DNA from: Candidatus Galligastranaerophilus intestinigallinarum | GTDB taxonomy: Bacteria > Cyanobacteriota > Vampirovibrionia > Gastranaerophilales > Gastranaerophilaceae | NCBI GenBank assembly: GCA_018715855.1 | Contig: DVKW01000187.1 | Coordinates: forward strand, 1-19,961 | Reading direction: 5' to 3' | Length of the DNA stretch: 19,961 nucleotides | Shown here: positions 1-7,068 of the stretch, piece by piece | Layout of the letters: every line of letters starts with the position of its first letter | How positions within the stretch are numbered: position 1 is the stretch's first letter | Made by a program: the position numbers and the translations under genes | The notes under the pieces: generated by a model | The model's input: the letters and a program-made list of their open reading frames with translations, nothing else | The model's database searches: none | Told to the model about the DNA's origin: nothing

Positions 1-52
1 TTCACCCTGCATTTATAAATCAATTAAAAAATAATACCGCCCATATAACGGA

Positions 53-80
53 TTGACACCAAATTTTCTTGATTTTCGAT
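53..80 (+). promoter_or_regulatory. weak candidate promoter upstream of the HD-GYP gene
   Basis: A perfect -35 hexamer, TTGACA, lies at 53-58. The only -10-like match at normal spacing is TTCGAT at 75-80 (16-base spacer), which fits the consensus poorly, so the assignment is weak. The rest of 1-164 is AT-rich leader with no RNA gene that I recognise. A GAGG ribosome-binding site at 156-159 sits five bases before the ATG at 165. One frame at 3-54 is open and ends in TGA; it could be the tail of an upstream gene but is too short to call. Confidence 0.3.
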
Positions 81-164
81 GTAAAAAAATATAAATTAAA
101 ATTAATATATGGCTAAAGGTTTTTAAAATCGTGCCGATAAATATACGGGTATTATGAGGCATCT

Positions 165-1292
165 ATGTTAAGTATTGATAAAAGTTTGCAGTTTGAAGGT
201 CTGGATAATTTCCTTTATGCAACAAATGAAAATGTAACTAACACGATATTACTTGTAGATGATGAAATTAACAATCTTCAGCTTATAAAACGTGCCCTAA
301 GAGGTAAATACAACATTTTAACCGCAAGCCAAGGGCAAGAAGGCTTGGATGTTTTAAAGCAAAATATCGATAAAATTTGCCTTATAATTTCAGACCACAA
401 AATGCCCGTTATGGAAGGCACCGAATTTTTAGAAAAAGCAAACAAAATTGCGCCGGATGTAATAAAAATTTTATTAACAGGCTTCACTGATATTGAAATT
501 TTAACAGATGCCGTTAATAAATGTAATTTGTTCCAATATATAACAAAACCGTTTGATCCAAACGAATTAATCGCAGTTGTTGAATCAGGCGTGGAAAAAT
601 TTAATCTTTCAAGCTCAAAATCTTTGATGATGAAAGATTTAAAGGAACTTTTCTATAAAACAATTAAATCAATTTCAGCTACCTTAGATGCTAAAGACGC
701 CTACACCCATGGGCATTCCATGAGGGTTACTTTATATTCCCTTATGCTTGCGTCTGCCGTTTGCCCAAACGACCTTAAATTTTTGGAAAATGTTGAAATT
801 GCAGGCTTGTTGCATGATATAGGCAAAATTTCAATTCCGCAAAGCGTTTTATGCAAACCCGGCAGATTAACGGATGATGAATTTGTTATTATGAAATCTC
901 ACCCTGTTTGCTCTGAAAGGCTTGTTGAAAACATTAAACAATTGGGCGAAGTTGGCCAATGGGTAAAAGCACACCATGAAAAATGGGATGGCACAGGGTA
1001 TCCTGACAAATTAAAAGGCGAAGAAATTCCCTTGTGCGCAAGAATTGTTGCCATTGCAGATACATATGACGCCATGACAAGCACAAGGTCATATAGAAAT
1101 GCACTTTTACATGAAGTTGCAATAGAAGAAATTAAAAAATGTGCAGGAACGCAATTTGACCCCAATTTGGCGCAAAAATTTATTGAAATGCAAGATAAAA
1201 TTAAAGAAGCAAAAGAAGACCCCGAAAAATTCTATAAGCAATATAGTGTATTGCAAAAGCTTATAGATAAAGGCATTACAGGCGGTTTTTAA
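165..1292 (+). CDS. Response regulator with HD-GYP domain (predicted c-di-GMP phosphodiesterase)
   Basis: This is a two-domain signalling protein of 375 aa. Residues about 27-145 form a CheY-like receiver, with the acidic pair D32-D33, the likely phosphoacceptor D77 in the segment ISDHKMP, the conserved Thr in LLTG near 105 and Lys128 in ITKPF. Residues about 165-345 form an HD-GYP domain: HDIGK at 217-221 supplies the metal-binding His-Asp, HHE at 270-272 follows, and DGTGYP at 275-280 holds the diagnostic GYP. Family knowledge says such proteins (RpfG class) hydrolyse cyclic di-GMP under control of a phosphorelay. No partner histidine kinase is visible in the window. The first 26 residues precede the receiver and are unassigned. 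The ATG start is supported by GAGG five bases upstream, and the gene ends just before a strong palindromic terminator. The cellular process it controls cannot be told from the sequence. Confidence 0.93.
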   Translation: MLSIDKSLQFEGLDNFLYATNENVTNTILLVDDEINNLQLIKRALRGKYNILTASQGQEGLDVLKQNIDKICLIISDHKMPVMEGTEFLEKANKIAPDVIKILLTGFTDIEILTDAVNKCNLFQYITKPFDPNELIAVVESGVEKFNLSSSKSLMMKDLKELFYKTIKSISATLDAKDAYTHGHSMRVTLYSLMLASAVCPNDLKFLENVEIAGLLHDIGKISIPQSVLCKPGRLTDDEFVIMKSHPVCSERLVENIKQLGEVGQWVKAHHEKWDGTGYPDKLKGEEIPLCARIVAIADTYDAMTSTRSYRNALLHEVAIEEIKKCAGTQFDPNLAQKFIEMQDKIKEAKEDPEKFYKQYSVLQKLIDKGITGGF

Positions 1293-1303
1293 AATTTATA
1301 AAT

Positions 1304-1333
1304 AAAAAACTCTCAAAATTTTGAGAGTTTTTT
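1304..1333. terminator. Perfect palindromic, probably bidirectional intrinsic terminator
   Basis: A 30-base perfect palindrome with arms ACTCTCAAAA / TTTTGAGAGT is flanked by A and T runs. On the plus strand it ends in a T run 12 bases or so after the HD-GYP stop codon. On the minus strand it lies directly behind the 3' end of the tRNA gene, so it can serve both converging transcripts. Confidence 0.85.
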
Positions 1334-1338
1334 AAATT

Positions 1339-1426
1339 AGGAGAAGAAGGGATTCGAACCCTTGGTACGTTATTCACGTACGACGGTTTTCAAGACCGCT
1401 CCGATCAACCACTCCGGCACTTCTCC
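1339..1426 (-). tRNA. tRNA-Ser (anticodon UGA)
   Basis: Read on the minus strand, a 7-bp acceptor stem (GGAGAAG with CTTCTCC) closes a class II cloverleaf. The anticodon loop CTTGAAA has TGA as anticodon (plus-strand TCA at 1390-1392). There is a long variable arm with a 6-bp stem (GTACGT/ACGTAC), and a T arm with the TTCGAAT loop. The long variable arm and UGA anticodon identify serine, reading UCA and other UCN codons. The 3' CCA is not encoded (the genomic bases are AAT), so CCA-adding enzyme is needed. The discriminator position reads U rather than the G usual in bacterial tRNA-Ser. Confidence 0.96.
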
Positions 1427-1450
1427 AATATGTAGCTGTCTTTGAATATT

Positions 1451-1476
1451 ATTATAAAAAAATAATTATTTGTAAA
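1451..1476 (-). promoter_or_regulatory. candidate promoter for tRNA-Ser
   Basis: On the minus strand TTTACA (1476-1471) is followed by TATAAT (1456-1451) after 14 bases, or by a weaker TAATAA after 16. The -10 box lies about 25 bases before the first tRNA base, a sensible distance. The region is extremely AT-rich, so chance matches are likely. The tRNA might instead be co-transcribed from the PspA unit upstream, since no strong terminator separates them. Confidence 0.4.
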
Positions 1477-1484
1477 GAGCTAAA

Positions 1485-2240
1485 TTAAGAATCCAATTCT
1501 TTTTTTAATTGTTCGATTTCATTTTGTGCCGAATTTTCATCTTTGCACTCTATTAGCCCTTGTTTTAAGCTGTCTAATTCGCCTTGAACTTTATAATTTG
1601 TGCCAAGTGCTTTTTCAATTTCATTATCAATATTTGTTCCTATTTGTGCCGTATTTTCATAGGCAAGTGCAAGGTTTTCTTCTTCTGCTATTTTATTTTT
1701 CATTTCTTCTAATAATGATGCTGTTGAATCATAATTAATTGAAGATAATTGTTTATTTACTTTAGTGGTTGTTTTTGCAACAGTGTGGCGCGCTTTTAGG
1801 TTTCTATATTCGCCTTCCCACTTTTGAATTTGGTGTTTAAGCTCTGTTATTTTATTTTCCATTTTTTTAAGAGTTTCATCATAACTTTTTACTTCAGTGT
1901 TAATTTTTTGAACTTCTTTTAAAAGTTCGTTTTTTCTGTTCAAAGCTTCACTTGCAAGTCTGTCTGCTTCTGTTTGTTCTAATTCGCCGTTTTTGGCTTT
2001 TTTAAGAAGCATGATTGCTTTTTGTTCATAATCTTTTGCTTGAAGCTTTTTTGCTTCCAATTCTTTTTTAGCGCCTATTGAAATTGCCTTAACCTTGGCA
2101 AAGTTTTGTATGGTTTCGTCAAAATCTTGTTTTAAATCTCTGATTGCTTGCTCTGTTAGCCTTATTGGGTTTTCAAATTTTGATAAAAGATGATATGCAG
2201 TTGCTTGAAGTAATTTGAATGCTCTTAAAAATAAGTTCAT
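1485..2240 (-). CDS. PspA/IM30 (Vipp1-type) family protein
   Basis: The product has 251 aa and fits the PspA_IM30 family, peripheral membrane proteins that assemble into ESCRT-III-like rings and rods and guard membrane integrity. The sequence shows a short amphipathic N-terminus (residues 1-24), then a family-like segment around FENPIRLTEQAIRDLKQD (22-39). A very long, highly charged coiled coil follows to about residue 180, and then a shorter helical tail ending in an acidic/basic heptad stretch. There is no signal peptide or transmembrane segment, consistent with a cytoplasmic membrane-surface protein. It is the last gene of a minus-strand unit; its ATG overlaps the TGA of the J-domain gene by four bases, implying translational coupling. 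AAAGGA lies nine bases upstream. I cannot tell PspA from Vipp1 without a tree. Confidence 0.85.
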   Translation of the reverse strand: MNLFLRAFKLLQATAYHLLSKFENPIRLTEQAIRDLKQDFDETIQNFAKVKAISIGAKKELEAKKLQAKDYEQKAIMLLKKAKNGELEQTEADRLASEALNRKNELLKEVQKINTEVKSYDETLKKMENKITELKHQIQKWEGEYRNLKARHTVAKTTTKVNKQLSSINYDSTASLLEEMKNKIAEEENLALAYENTAQIGTNIDNEIEKALGTNYKVQGELDSLKQGLIECKDENSAQNEIEQLKKELDS

Positions 2241-2566
2241 ATATTTTTCCTTTCAAAGTAAGAATATGCTTCATTAATTTTTTTAGAAATCTTTACTGCT
2301 TTTTCATATTTTTCTTTGTCGTTTCTAAAAAAATCGGGATGATATTTTTTTAAAAGTTTTTTGTATGATGATTTTATTTTATTAAAGCTTTCGCCGTATT
2401 CAACCTCTAAAATTTCATAATATTCTTTTTCTTTTTCGTTTTTAATTGTTGTTTGCGTTTCTTCTTCATTTAAAATCTCATCATATTCAATAAAGCTTTT
2501 TTCAAGCCTTTTGTCCTTGTTTAGTTCGCTTTTAATTATATTTTTTACTCTTTTAAAAAAGCCCAA
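2237..2566 (-). CDS. Small J-domain (DnaJ-like) co-chaperone
   Basis: This 109-aa protein has a charged N-terminal region (1-47) and a C-terminal J domain (about 48-109). The J domain contains YYEILEV, the helix II segment SYKKLLKKYHPDFF with the catalytic HPD at 76-78, and KKINEAYSYFE. It lacks the Gly/Phe, zinc-finger and substrate-binding regions of full DnaJ, so it is a class C J-protein that would recruit and stimulate an Hsp70 on a specific client. The start codon is TTG, immediately preceded by an in-frame TAA; AAGGA stands eight bases upstream, so no earlier start is possible. It lies 11 bases behind the helicase gene and overlaps the PspA gene by four bases. This position makes the PspA-like protein the obvious candidate client (inference). 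Confidence 0.88.
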   Translation of the reverse strand: MGFFKRVKNIIKSELNKDKRLEKSFIEYDEILNEEETQTTIKNEKEKEYYEILEVEYGESFNKIKSSYKKLLKKYHPDFFRNDKEKYEKAVKISKKINEAYSYFERKNI

Positions 2567-2577
2567 TTAATTTTTCC

Positions 2578-5028
2578 TTAAATCCAAATTCTGTTTTCGG
2601 TTATTTTGTCATCAAAATATAAGTTATACTTTGCTTTTAATAATTCCATCCACCCATTTGGAGTTCTTGTCATTATTATATCTAAATATCCTAAATCATG
2701 TTCTAAATATTTTGCAAACGTTTCTGTGAATCTCTTGTTTGAAGCTATCAGGTTTGGCGGAATAATATATTTATTCTTCTTTTTTATAATGTATTTCTGT
2801 TTTTCAGGTATTGTGTAAAATTCTTTCAATGAATTTATAAACACATTTCTCTCTCTTGTTGTCGAGTTAAGAAGTGTTAAGCAGCCCGTAAAATCTTCTG
2901 TGGAAAAAGTTTTTAACTCAAGTTCATTATATGGAGTTTTAATAATTTGTGCTTCGCACAATGTTTTTAAAATGCAGTCTGCAATTTTTTCTTTTTTTCT
3001 TAGCTTTTCTTTTGTTATAAATTTTAAAGCCAAATTGTAAACAAAAAGAAAAGGCGTAAATGCCGGCTTTTTGTTTATAAATTGTATCGTTGCTTTTTCT
3101 GTTTCTACAACTTCATAAATGCCTGATGTAACGGCATTATCTGTTATTTCTGATTTATCAAAAACTTGTTTCCATTTTGTTTTTAATTCTGCTCTTTTTT
3201 TGCTCAATTCAATAAAATATTTGTTAAATTCTTCAATTTCTTTTTTATTTGAAGGTAAACTAATCAAATTAAGCCTTTTTACACCATTTTGAATTTTATT
3301 ATCTAAATAACTCACGCCTTCAAAGGTTTGAAACCTTTTTTCTATTGTTTCAAAATCTTCGCTTGAATTATCCGAAATAGAGGCTAGATGCCAAATGTTG
3401 GCTGTTTTATTTTTGTTGTTTTTGTCTATTCTAAGCGCCCTTCCTCTCATTTGGTTTGAGAGCATGAAAGAGCCGACAACACTTGCTATAATTAAGCTGT
3501 TAACCGCAGGGCAATCCCACCCTTCGCCTAAAAGCGCAGCAGTTCCAATTAAAACATTTATTTCACCTCTATAAAAAAGTTCTGTTATGATTGGGGCTAT
3601 ATTTGCATCTTGGTATGTATTTATCCTTAAAAAGCCTTCTTCAAAATCATTAACAATAATGTTTTCCGGTTTTAGCCCATACTTTTCAATTGTTTTATAA
3701 AGAATATCTTTGGCATTTTTTGGTATAACTACAAGGGAACCTGTTAATATGCCTATTTTAATGTTTTTTAATTTTTGAAAACTTTTTATTTCATCAAAAA
3801 CAGAAACAATATTTACCCTTAAACCATCGCCTTTTGAAATGTAATCCAATAAAATTACTTCTCTTAAATTATTTTTAAGATTATCAGCTTCTGCTTCCGT
3901 TATTTTTTTAATTGAATAAATTTTATTTGCGCCTCTTGCTGTTAATTGTTTTAACTTTTCGCCTAAAAAGTCAACTTTTTTGGTTTTTGCAAAAAGGTTT
4001 AATTCTTTTAGTTTTTGTTTTATGTCACAGGAATTTTTAAAATATTTTTCATATTCATCTATAATGCCGTTTATCAAAATTTCTGCTTGCTTATAATCAA
4101 ATTTTGGAATTTTTTCTTTTTCTAAGCCAAGAAAATTTATAAGCAAACTTGCTTCAATATCAAGTTCATCATTATTTAAAAGCCAAGAGATTAAAGAAAC
4201 GGTAAAATCTGTGTTTTCATAAATTATTTCTATATTCTGTTCAAGGTTTTTAAAAAAAGGCGAATTTTTAATTTCATATAAAAATTCAGAGCTGTTTTTT
4301 AAATATTTAAAAAATTCATCTTTTGATTTTTCAAAATTATTTCTAATTTCTTTTTCTTCGGCTGTAAGGTCTGAAAAGTATATTAAATCTTGATGCGGGC
4401 ATAAATCTCCGGCTTTTACTAACTCAGGAATTGAAATTTCAGCATCAATTGGGCCTGATATTTCATTATAATTTTTCCATTCTGACAAAGGAACATCATA
4501 AGGGGGCGTTCCTGTTAGAGAAACTGTTTTTAAATCGGAAGAATCAATTGAACTTATTAATTTGTTCAATGTTCTATACCATTCATCTCTAAGATGGTGG
4601 GCTTCATCCAATACAATTGTTCTTATTTTCTGCTCTTCAAGGCTTTGGATAAAAACTTCTCTTTTTTCTTTGTTTTTAAAAATGCTGTTTAAAGATTGAT
4701 AAGTTAAAATTGTAATAGGTTGAACATTATCCCATTTTAGGCTGATTTTATCGTAATCTTTTTCATCTTCAAGAAAATTATCACAAATTCTTTGTTTCCA
4801 TTGGTTTCTAATTGTAATTGTCGGGGTAAAAATTATGACATTTTGTTTTAGCCTTGAAATAACTTCAATGCCCAAAATTGTTTTCCCTGCCCCCGGGGCA
4901 GCAACAATGTTTAATTTATTGTCATCCAAATATTTATCTAAAAGCTTTAGGCAATTTTGCTGGTAGTTTCTCCAATTGCCTTTAAATTTCAGCTTTTCTG
5001 TTATACTTTCTGTTTTTAATTCAACCAT
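2578..5028 (-). CDS. Superfamily 2 DEAH-type helicase/ATPase of unassigned subfamily
   Basis: The 816-aa protein has two RecA-like halves. The first carries an RNYQ element near 20-23, Walker A APGAGKT at 44-50, motif Ia FTPT near 67-70, Walker B DEAH at 141-144, and TGTPP at 172-176 as motif III. A helical insert of about 220 residues (180-400) follows. The second half carries ILTGS near 427-431, GEGWDCP at 501-507 (motif V) and QMRGRALR at 526-533 (motif VI with arginine finger). Residues 600-816 form a C-terminal region I do not recognise. The layout resembles the XPB/ResIII-like helicases, which act on double-stranded DNA or RNA. No nuclease or methylase domain is visible in it or beside it. 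It heads the unit helicase - J-protein - PspA. No good Shine-Dalgarno precedes the ATG, and a hairpin ends 13 bases before the start. Confidence 0.85.
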   Translation of the reverse strand: MVELKTESITEKLKFKGNWRNYQQNCLKLLDKYLDDNKLNIVAAPGAGKTILGIEVISRLKQNVIIFTPTITIRNQWKQRICDNFLEDEKDYDKISLKWDNVQPITILTYQSLNSIFKNKEKREVFIQSLEEQKIRTIVLDEAHHLRDEWYRTLNKLISSIDSSDLKTVSLTGTPPYDVPLSEWKNYNEISGPIDAEISIPELVKAGDLCPHQDLIYFSDLTAEEKEIRNNFEKSKDEFFKYLKNSSEFLYEIKNSPFFKNLEQNIEIIYENTDFTVSLISWLLNNDELDIEASLLINFLGLEKEKIPKFDYKQAEILINGIIDEYEKYFKNSCDIKQKLKELNLFAKTKKVDFLGEKLKQLTARGANKIYSIKKITEAEADNLKNNLREVILLDYISKGDGLRVNIVSVFDEIKSFQKLKNIKIGILTGSLVVIPKNAKDILYKTIEKYGLKPENIIVNDFEEGFLRINTYQDANIAPIITELFYRGEINVLIGTAALLGEGWDCPAVNSLIIASVVGSFMLSNQMRGRALRIDKNNKNKTANIWHLASISDNSSEDFETIEKRFQTFEGVSYLDNKIQNGVKRLNLISLPSNKKEIEEFNKYFIELSKKRAELKTKWKQVFDKSEITDNAVTSGIYEVVETEKATIQFINKKPAFTPFLFVYNLALKFITKEKLRKKEKIADCILKTLCEAQIIKTPYNELELKTFSTEDFTGCLTLLNSTTRERNVFINSLKEFYTIPEKQKYIIKKKNKYIIPPNLIASNKRFTETFAKYLEHDLGYLDIIMTRTPNGWMELLKAKYNLYFDDKITENRIWI

Positions 5029-5040
5029 ACAATTTAAAAT

Positions 5041-5061
5041 GCCCCTTAAAAAATAAGGGGC
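5041..5061 (-). terminator. Hairpin between ompH and the helicase gene (weak terminator or attenuator)
   Basis: Arms GCCCCTTA (5041-5048) and TAAGGGGC (5054-5061) form an 8-bp perfect stem around a five-base loop. On the minus strand the stem is followed by ATTTTAAA, a poor U run, so termination after ompH is probably partial. The helicase ATG is only about 13 bases beyond it. The hairpin could therefore set the ratio of ompH to helicase transcripts, because no separate promoter for the helicase is evident. Confidence 0.6.
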
Positions 5062-5081
5062 TTATAATACCTATTGTTTTA

Positions 5082-5546
5082 CTATTTTTTAACAGGTTGT
5101 GGAGCGGGCGATGTAAAGTTGAGTTTTTTTAGAACCTTATCTGTTATATCAACACCGCCAAAGAAAACAACTCTTGAATCTAAAACCGTGCCTATTTTAT
5201 TTTCAATTGCCACTTGCTTAATTGCGGCGTTAATTGCAGCGTCAATTTCTGTTTCTTTCTTTTGTCTGAATTTTTCAAGCGCATCTTGTTTTTGTGCAAA
5301 TGCTCTTGCTGTTTGGTCTTCAAAGTTTTTCTTTTGAACAGCGGAATCTATTTTTTTAAATTCTTTTTCTTTGTCCAAAAGGTATCTTTGAAGTTCGTTT
5401 GTTTTGTCTTCCAATTCACTCATGGCGGTTTTTGCCTTTGAATAGTTTGAAACCAATTGTCTGTAATTTACCATGCCAACCGTTTCTGCAAAGCAGGGTG
5501 CTGCCATAAGCAAAATTAAAAACGCTGCAACTATTTTGTTTTTCAT
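5082..5546 (-). CDS. OmpH/Skp family periplasmic chaperone
   Basis: The 154-aa precursor begins with a signal peptide (positive MKNK, hydrophobic core to residue 16, cleavage likely after CFA at 18-20). A typical OmpH/Skp body follows: a short strand GMVNYRQL (24-31), a long charged coiled-coil region about 30-110, and the conserved C-terminal strand pair near IGTVLDSRVVFFGGVDITD. Skp forms periplasmic trimers that hold unfolded outer-membrane proteins on their way to the BAM complex. Its presence implies a diderm envelope. In many genomes skp sits beside bamA or lpxD, but here it stands alone ahead of a helicase gene. GAGAGG lies about eleven bases before the ATG, and a well-formed extended -10 promoter is upstream. 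Confidence 0.87.
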   Translation of the reverse strand: MKNKIVAAFLILLMAAPCFAETVGMVNYRQLVSNYSKAKTAMSELEDKTNELQRYLLDKEKEFKKIDSAVQKKNFEDQTARAFAQKQDALEKFRQKKETEIDAAINAAIKQVAIENKIGTVLDSRVVFFGGVDITDKVLKKLNFTSPAPQPVKK

Positions 5547-5575
5547 AAGTTTAAATACCTCTCTATTTTTTTTGG

Positions 5576-5604
5576 ATTATATCAAAATATTTTGGTTTAG
5601 TAAA
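5576..5604 (-). promoter_or_regulatory. extended -10 promoter for ompH/skp
   Basis: On the minus strand TTTACT (5604-5599), a 17-base spacer and TATAAT (5581-5576) are combined with a TG dinucleotide one base ahead of the -10 (TGATATAAT). The start site would fall about 25 bases before the ompH ATG. It is the best-formed minus-strand promoter in the window. Confidence 0.75.
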
Positions 5605-5631
5605 TAACCATAACCTTTAATCATCTTATTC

Positions 5632-5657
5632 TTGAACTTTTATATGGATGTTATAAT
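5632..5657 (+). promoter_or_regulatory. extended -10 promoter for the plsC pair
   Basis: TGTTATAAT at 5649-5657 is a perfect extended -10. TTGAAC at 5632-5637 is a -35 candidate, but the 14-base spacer is short, so the TG extension probably carries recognition. It stands back to back with the ompH promoter, about 30 bases apart, and feeds the gene starting at 5689. Confidence 0.6.
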
Positions 5658-5688
5658 ATTATAAAATATTATTTTTTCAGGGGCAAAA

Positions 5689-6321
5689 ATGTCACGAAAC
5701 TATTCTCAAAGAAAACCTTCGGAATACAATTTTTTTAGAAAAATTTTTACAATGATAACCTGCACTTGCGTTTACGGGTTTTATTATAAAGTTGCCTGCA
5801 ACCTTAAAATAGAGGGCAGAGAAAATATTCCGAAAAAAGGTTTCTTTATTGTTGCATCAAACCATGTTAGCGCTGTTGACCCGTTTTTGGTTGTAGATGC
5901 AGTTCAAAGGCCAATTGCCTATATGGCAAAAAAAGAACTTTTTGAATCTAAAACCGGAAGATTTTTCTTAAACCTTCTGGGCGCATTTGCTGTTAACCGT
6001 GAAAAATTGGAAGTTTCAACAATTAAAACCGCAATAGGAATTAAACAAACAGATTGGCTTTTGGGTTTGTTCCCGCAAGGCACAAGAGAAATTGACGGCA
6101 ATATGGATAATATCTCGCGCGGGTTTGCGGCAATTGCAAAAACCACGAAATCGGATATTTTGCCCGTTTGCATAACAGGTGCAAGAAAAGATGAAAGAAA
6201 AGCATTCAAAGGGCATATTAAAATAAAAATAGGCAAGCCCATTCCCTATATGGAAGATACCCATGAAATGGTTAATATTTGGATACAGAAAATGTCTGAA
6301 TTAAGCAGAGAGGATTCTTGA
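5689..6321 (+). CDS. PlsC-type 1-acyl-sn-glycerol-3-phosphate acyltransferase (copy 1)
   Basis: The 210-aa protein has the PlsC/LPLAT acyltransferase fold. The catalytic H-X4-D box is NHVSAVD with H59 and D64. GAFAVNR at 98-104 corresponds to the second block, and FPQGTRE at 128-134 is the phosphate-binding third block (FPEGTRS in classical members). ILPVCITGA near 157-165 is the last block. A mildly hydrophobic segment around 18-36 could anchor it to the inner membrane. The family transfers an acyl chain to lysophosphatidate in phospholipid synthesis, though lysophospholipid or other acceptors occur. AGGGG precedes the ATG by about five bases. The next gene is a paralogue starting four bases after this stop, so the two form an operon. 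Which acceptor each uses cannot be read from the sequence. Confidence 0.88.
   Translation: MSRNYSQRKPSEYNFFRKIFTMITCTCVYGFYYKVACNLKIEGRENIPKKGFFIVASNHVSAVDPFLVVDAVQRPIAYMAKKELFESKTGRFFLNLLGAFAVNREKLEVSTIKTAIGIKQTDWLLGLFPQGTREIDGNMDNISRGFAAIAKTTKSDILPVCITGARKDERKAFKGHIKIKIGKPIPYMEDTHEMVNIWIQKMSELSREDS
5920..6023 (+). repeat. First copy of two DNA blocks shared by the plsC paralogues
   Basis: The 27 bases at 5920-5946 (coding AYMAKKELFE) and the 26 bases at 5998-6023 (coding NREKLEVST) recur without mismatch at 6578-6604 and 6659-6684. The identity includes synonymous positions, although the genes elsewhere are well diverged. Confidence 0.8.
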
Positions 6322-6325
6322 ACTG

Positions 6326-7003
6326 ATGACTGAAAAAAAGCCTGGCTACAAGAAGTATGCGAAAAAGATTGCAAAAGATTTTAATATTTTAACTTGGTTA
6401 TATCAAATTTATGCACTGAGGGTGCTTTTTATACCTTTTATTGCAACTCCCTTCTATAAATTTGAATTTTCGGGCAACAGAAAAGCTCTTAAAAATGTTC
6501 CCTGCATTTTAGCTTCTAACCACATCTCATATTTTGACCCGTTTATCGTATCATGGGCAGTCGGGCGCAAAATGGCTTATATGGCAAAAAAAGAACTTTT
6601 TGAAGAATCAAATTATATAGCAAGAAATATTTCAAGGCTTGGGGCATTTCCTGTTAATCGTGAAAAATTGGAAGTTTCAACAATAAAAACATCGAAAGAA
6701 GTTTTTAAGGCAGGTTGGAACCTTTGCATTTTTCCGCAAGGCGGCATCAGAAAAAATAAAACAATAGAAACAATAAACAAAGGTTTTGTTGTTCTTGCAA
6801 AAATGACAAAAGCAGATATTTTACCAATCGGCATTTCCGGTTTAGAAAAATACAATTGGAATATATTTAAAAGGCCGAAAATAACTGTTAAAGTGGGCAA
6901 CCCTATTTCATATAAACTTGATGACGATGAAATTATTGAAAATTGGAGAAAACAAGCAGCCGAACTAACAGGCTATAAACTTGCCGGAGTTGAAAATTCT
7001 TAG
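6326..7003 (+). CDS. PlsC-type acyltransferase (copy 2, divergent third motif)
   Basis: The 225-aa paralogue of the preceding gene shows the same blocks: NHISYFD with catalytic H66 and D71, GAFPVNREKLEVSTIKT starting near 107, FPQGGIRK at 136-143, and ILPIGISGL near 165-173. The third block differs from the usual FP(E/Q)GTR by an inserted residue, reading G-G-I-R in place of G-T-R. This may alter acceptor binding; the catalytic His and Asp are intact. Hydrophobic residues 22-44 could touch the membrane. The ATG lies four bases beyond the upstream TGA, with an AGAGAGG ribosome-binding site inside the end of that gene. The pair may share successive acylation steps or differ in chain or acceptor preference; this is inference. 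Confidence 0.87.
   Translation: MTEKKPGYKKYAKKIAKDFNILTWLYQIYALRVLFIPFIATPFYKFEFSGNRKALKNVPCILASNHISYFDPFIVSWAVGRKMAYMAKKELFEESNYIARNISRLGAFPVNREKLEVSTIKTSKEVFKAGWNLCIFPQGGIRKNKTIETINKGFVVLAKMTKADILPIGISGLEKYNWNIFKRPKITVKVGNPISYKLDDDEIIENWRKQAAELTGYKLAGVENS
6578..6684 (+). repeat. Second copy of two DNA blocks shared by the plsC paralogues
   Basis: Blocks at 6578-6604 (27 bases) and 6659-6684 (26 bases) are identical to 5920-5946 and 5998-6023 in the upstream paralogue. The spacing differs slightly, with 54 bases between the blocks here and 51 in the first copy. Confidence 0.8.
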
Positions 7004-7068
7004 TTTTATGGCAAAAAAATTTTTTTTCCGTTGTTTTATGTTTGTTTGATAGTCAAATTTTAAACTAA

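Noticed and set aside
3..54. C-terminal end of an upstream gene
   Set aside because: One open frame of 17 codons ends in TGA at 52-54, but it is too short to recognise and other frames also reach the window edge.
1485..5028. Restriction-modification or known defence system
   Set aside because: The helicase resembles ResIII-type motors, but no methylase, nuclease or specificity gene lies beside it, and base composition matches the rest of the window.
5214..5441. Plus-strand reading frame opposite ompH
   Set aside because: It is rich in Phe, Cys and Leu as expected for the antisense of a Lys/Glu/Ala coiled coil, and it has no family features; ompH on the other strand is convincing.
7010..7029. 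Terminator after the second plsC gene
   Set aside because: The inverted repeat is only GG/CC plus a run of A facing a run of T with no real loop or U tail beyond it; it is more likely a homopolymer tract.
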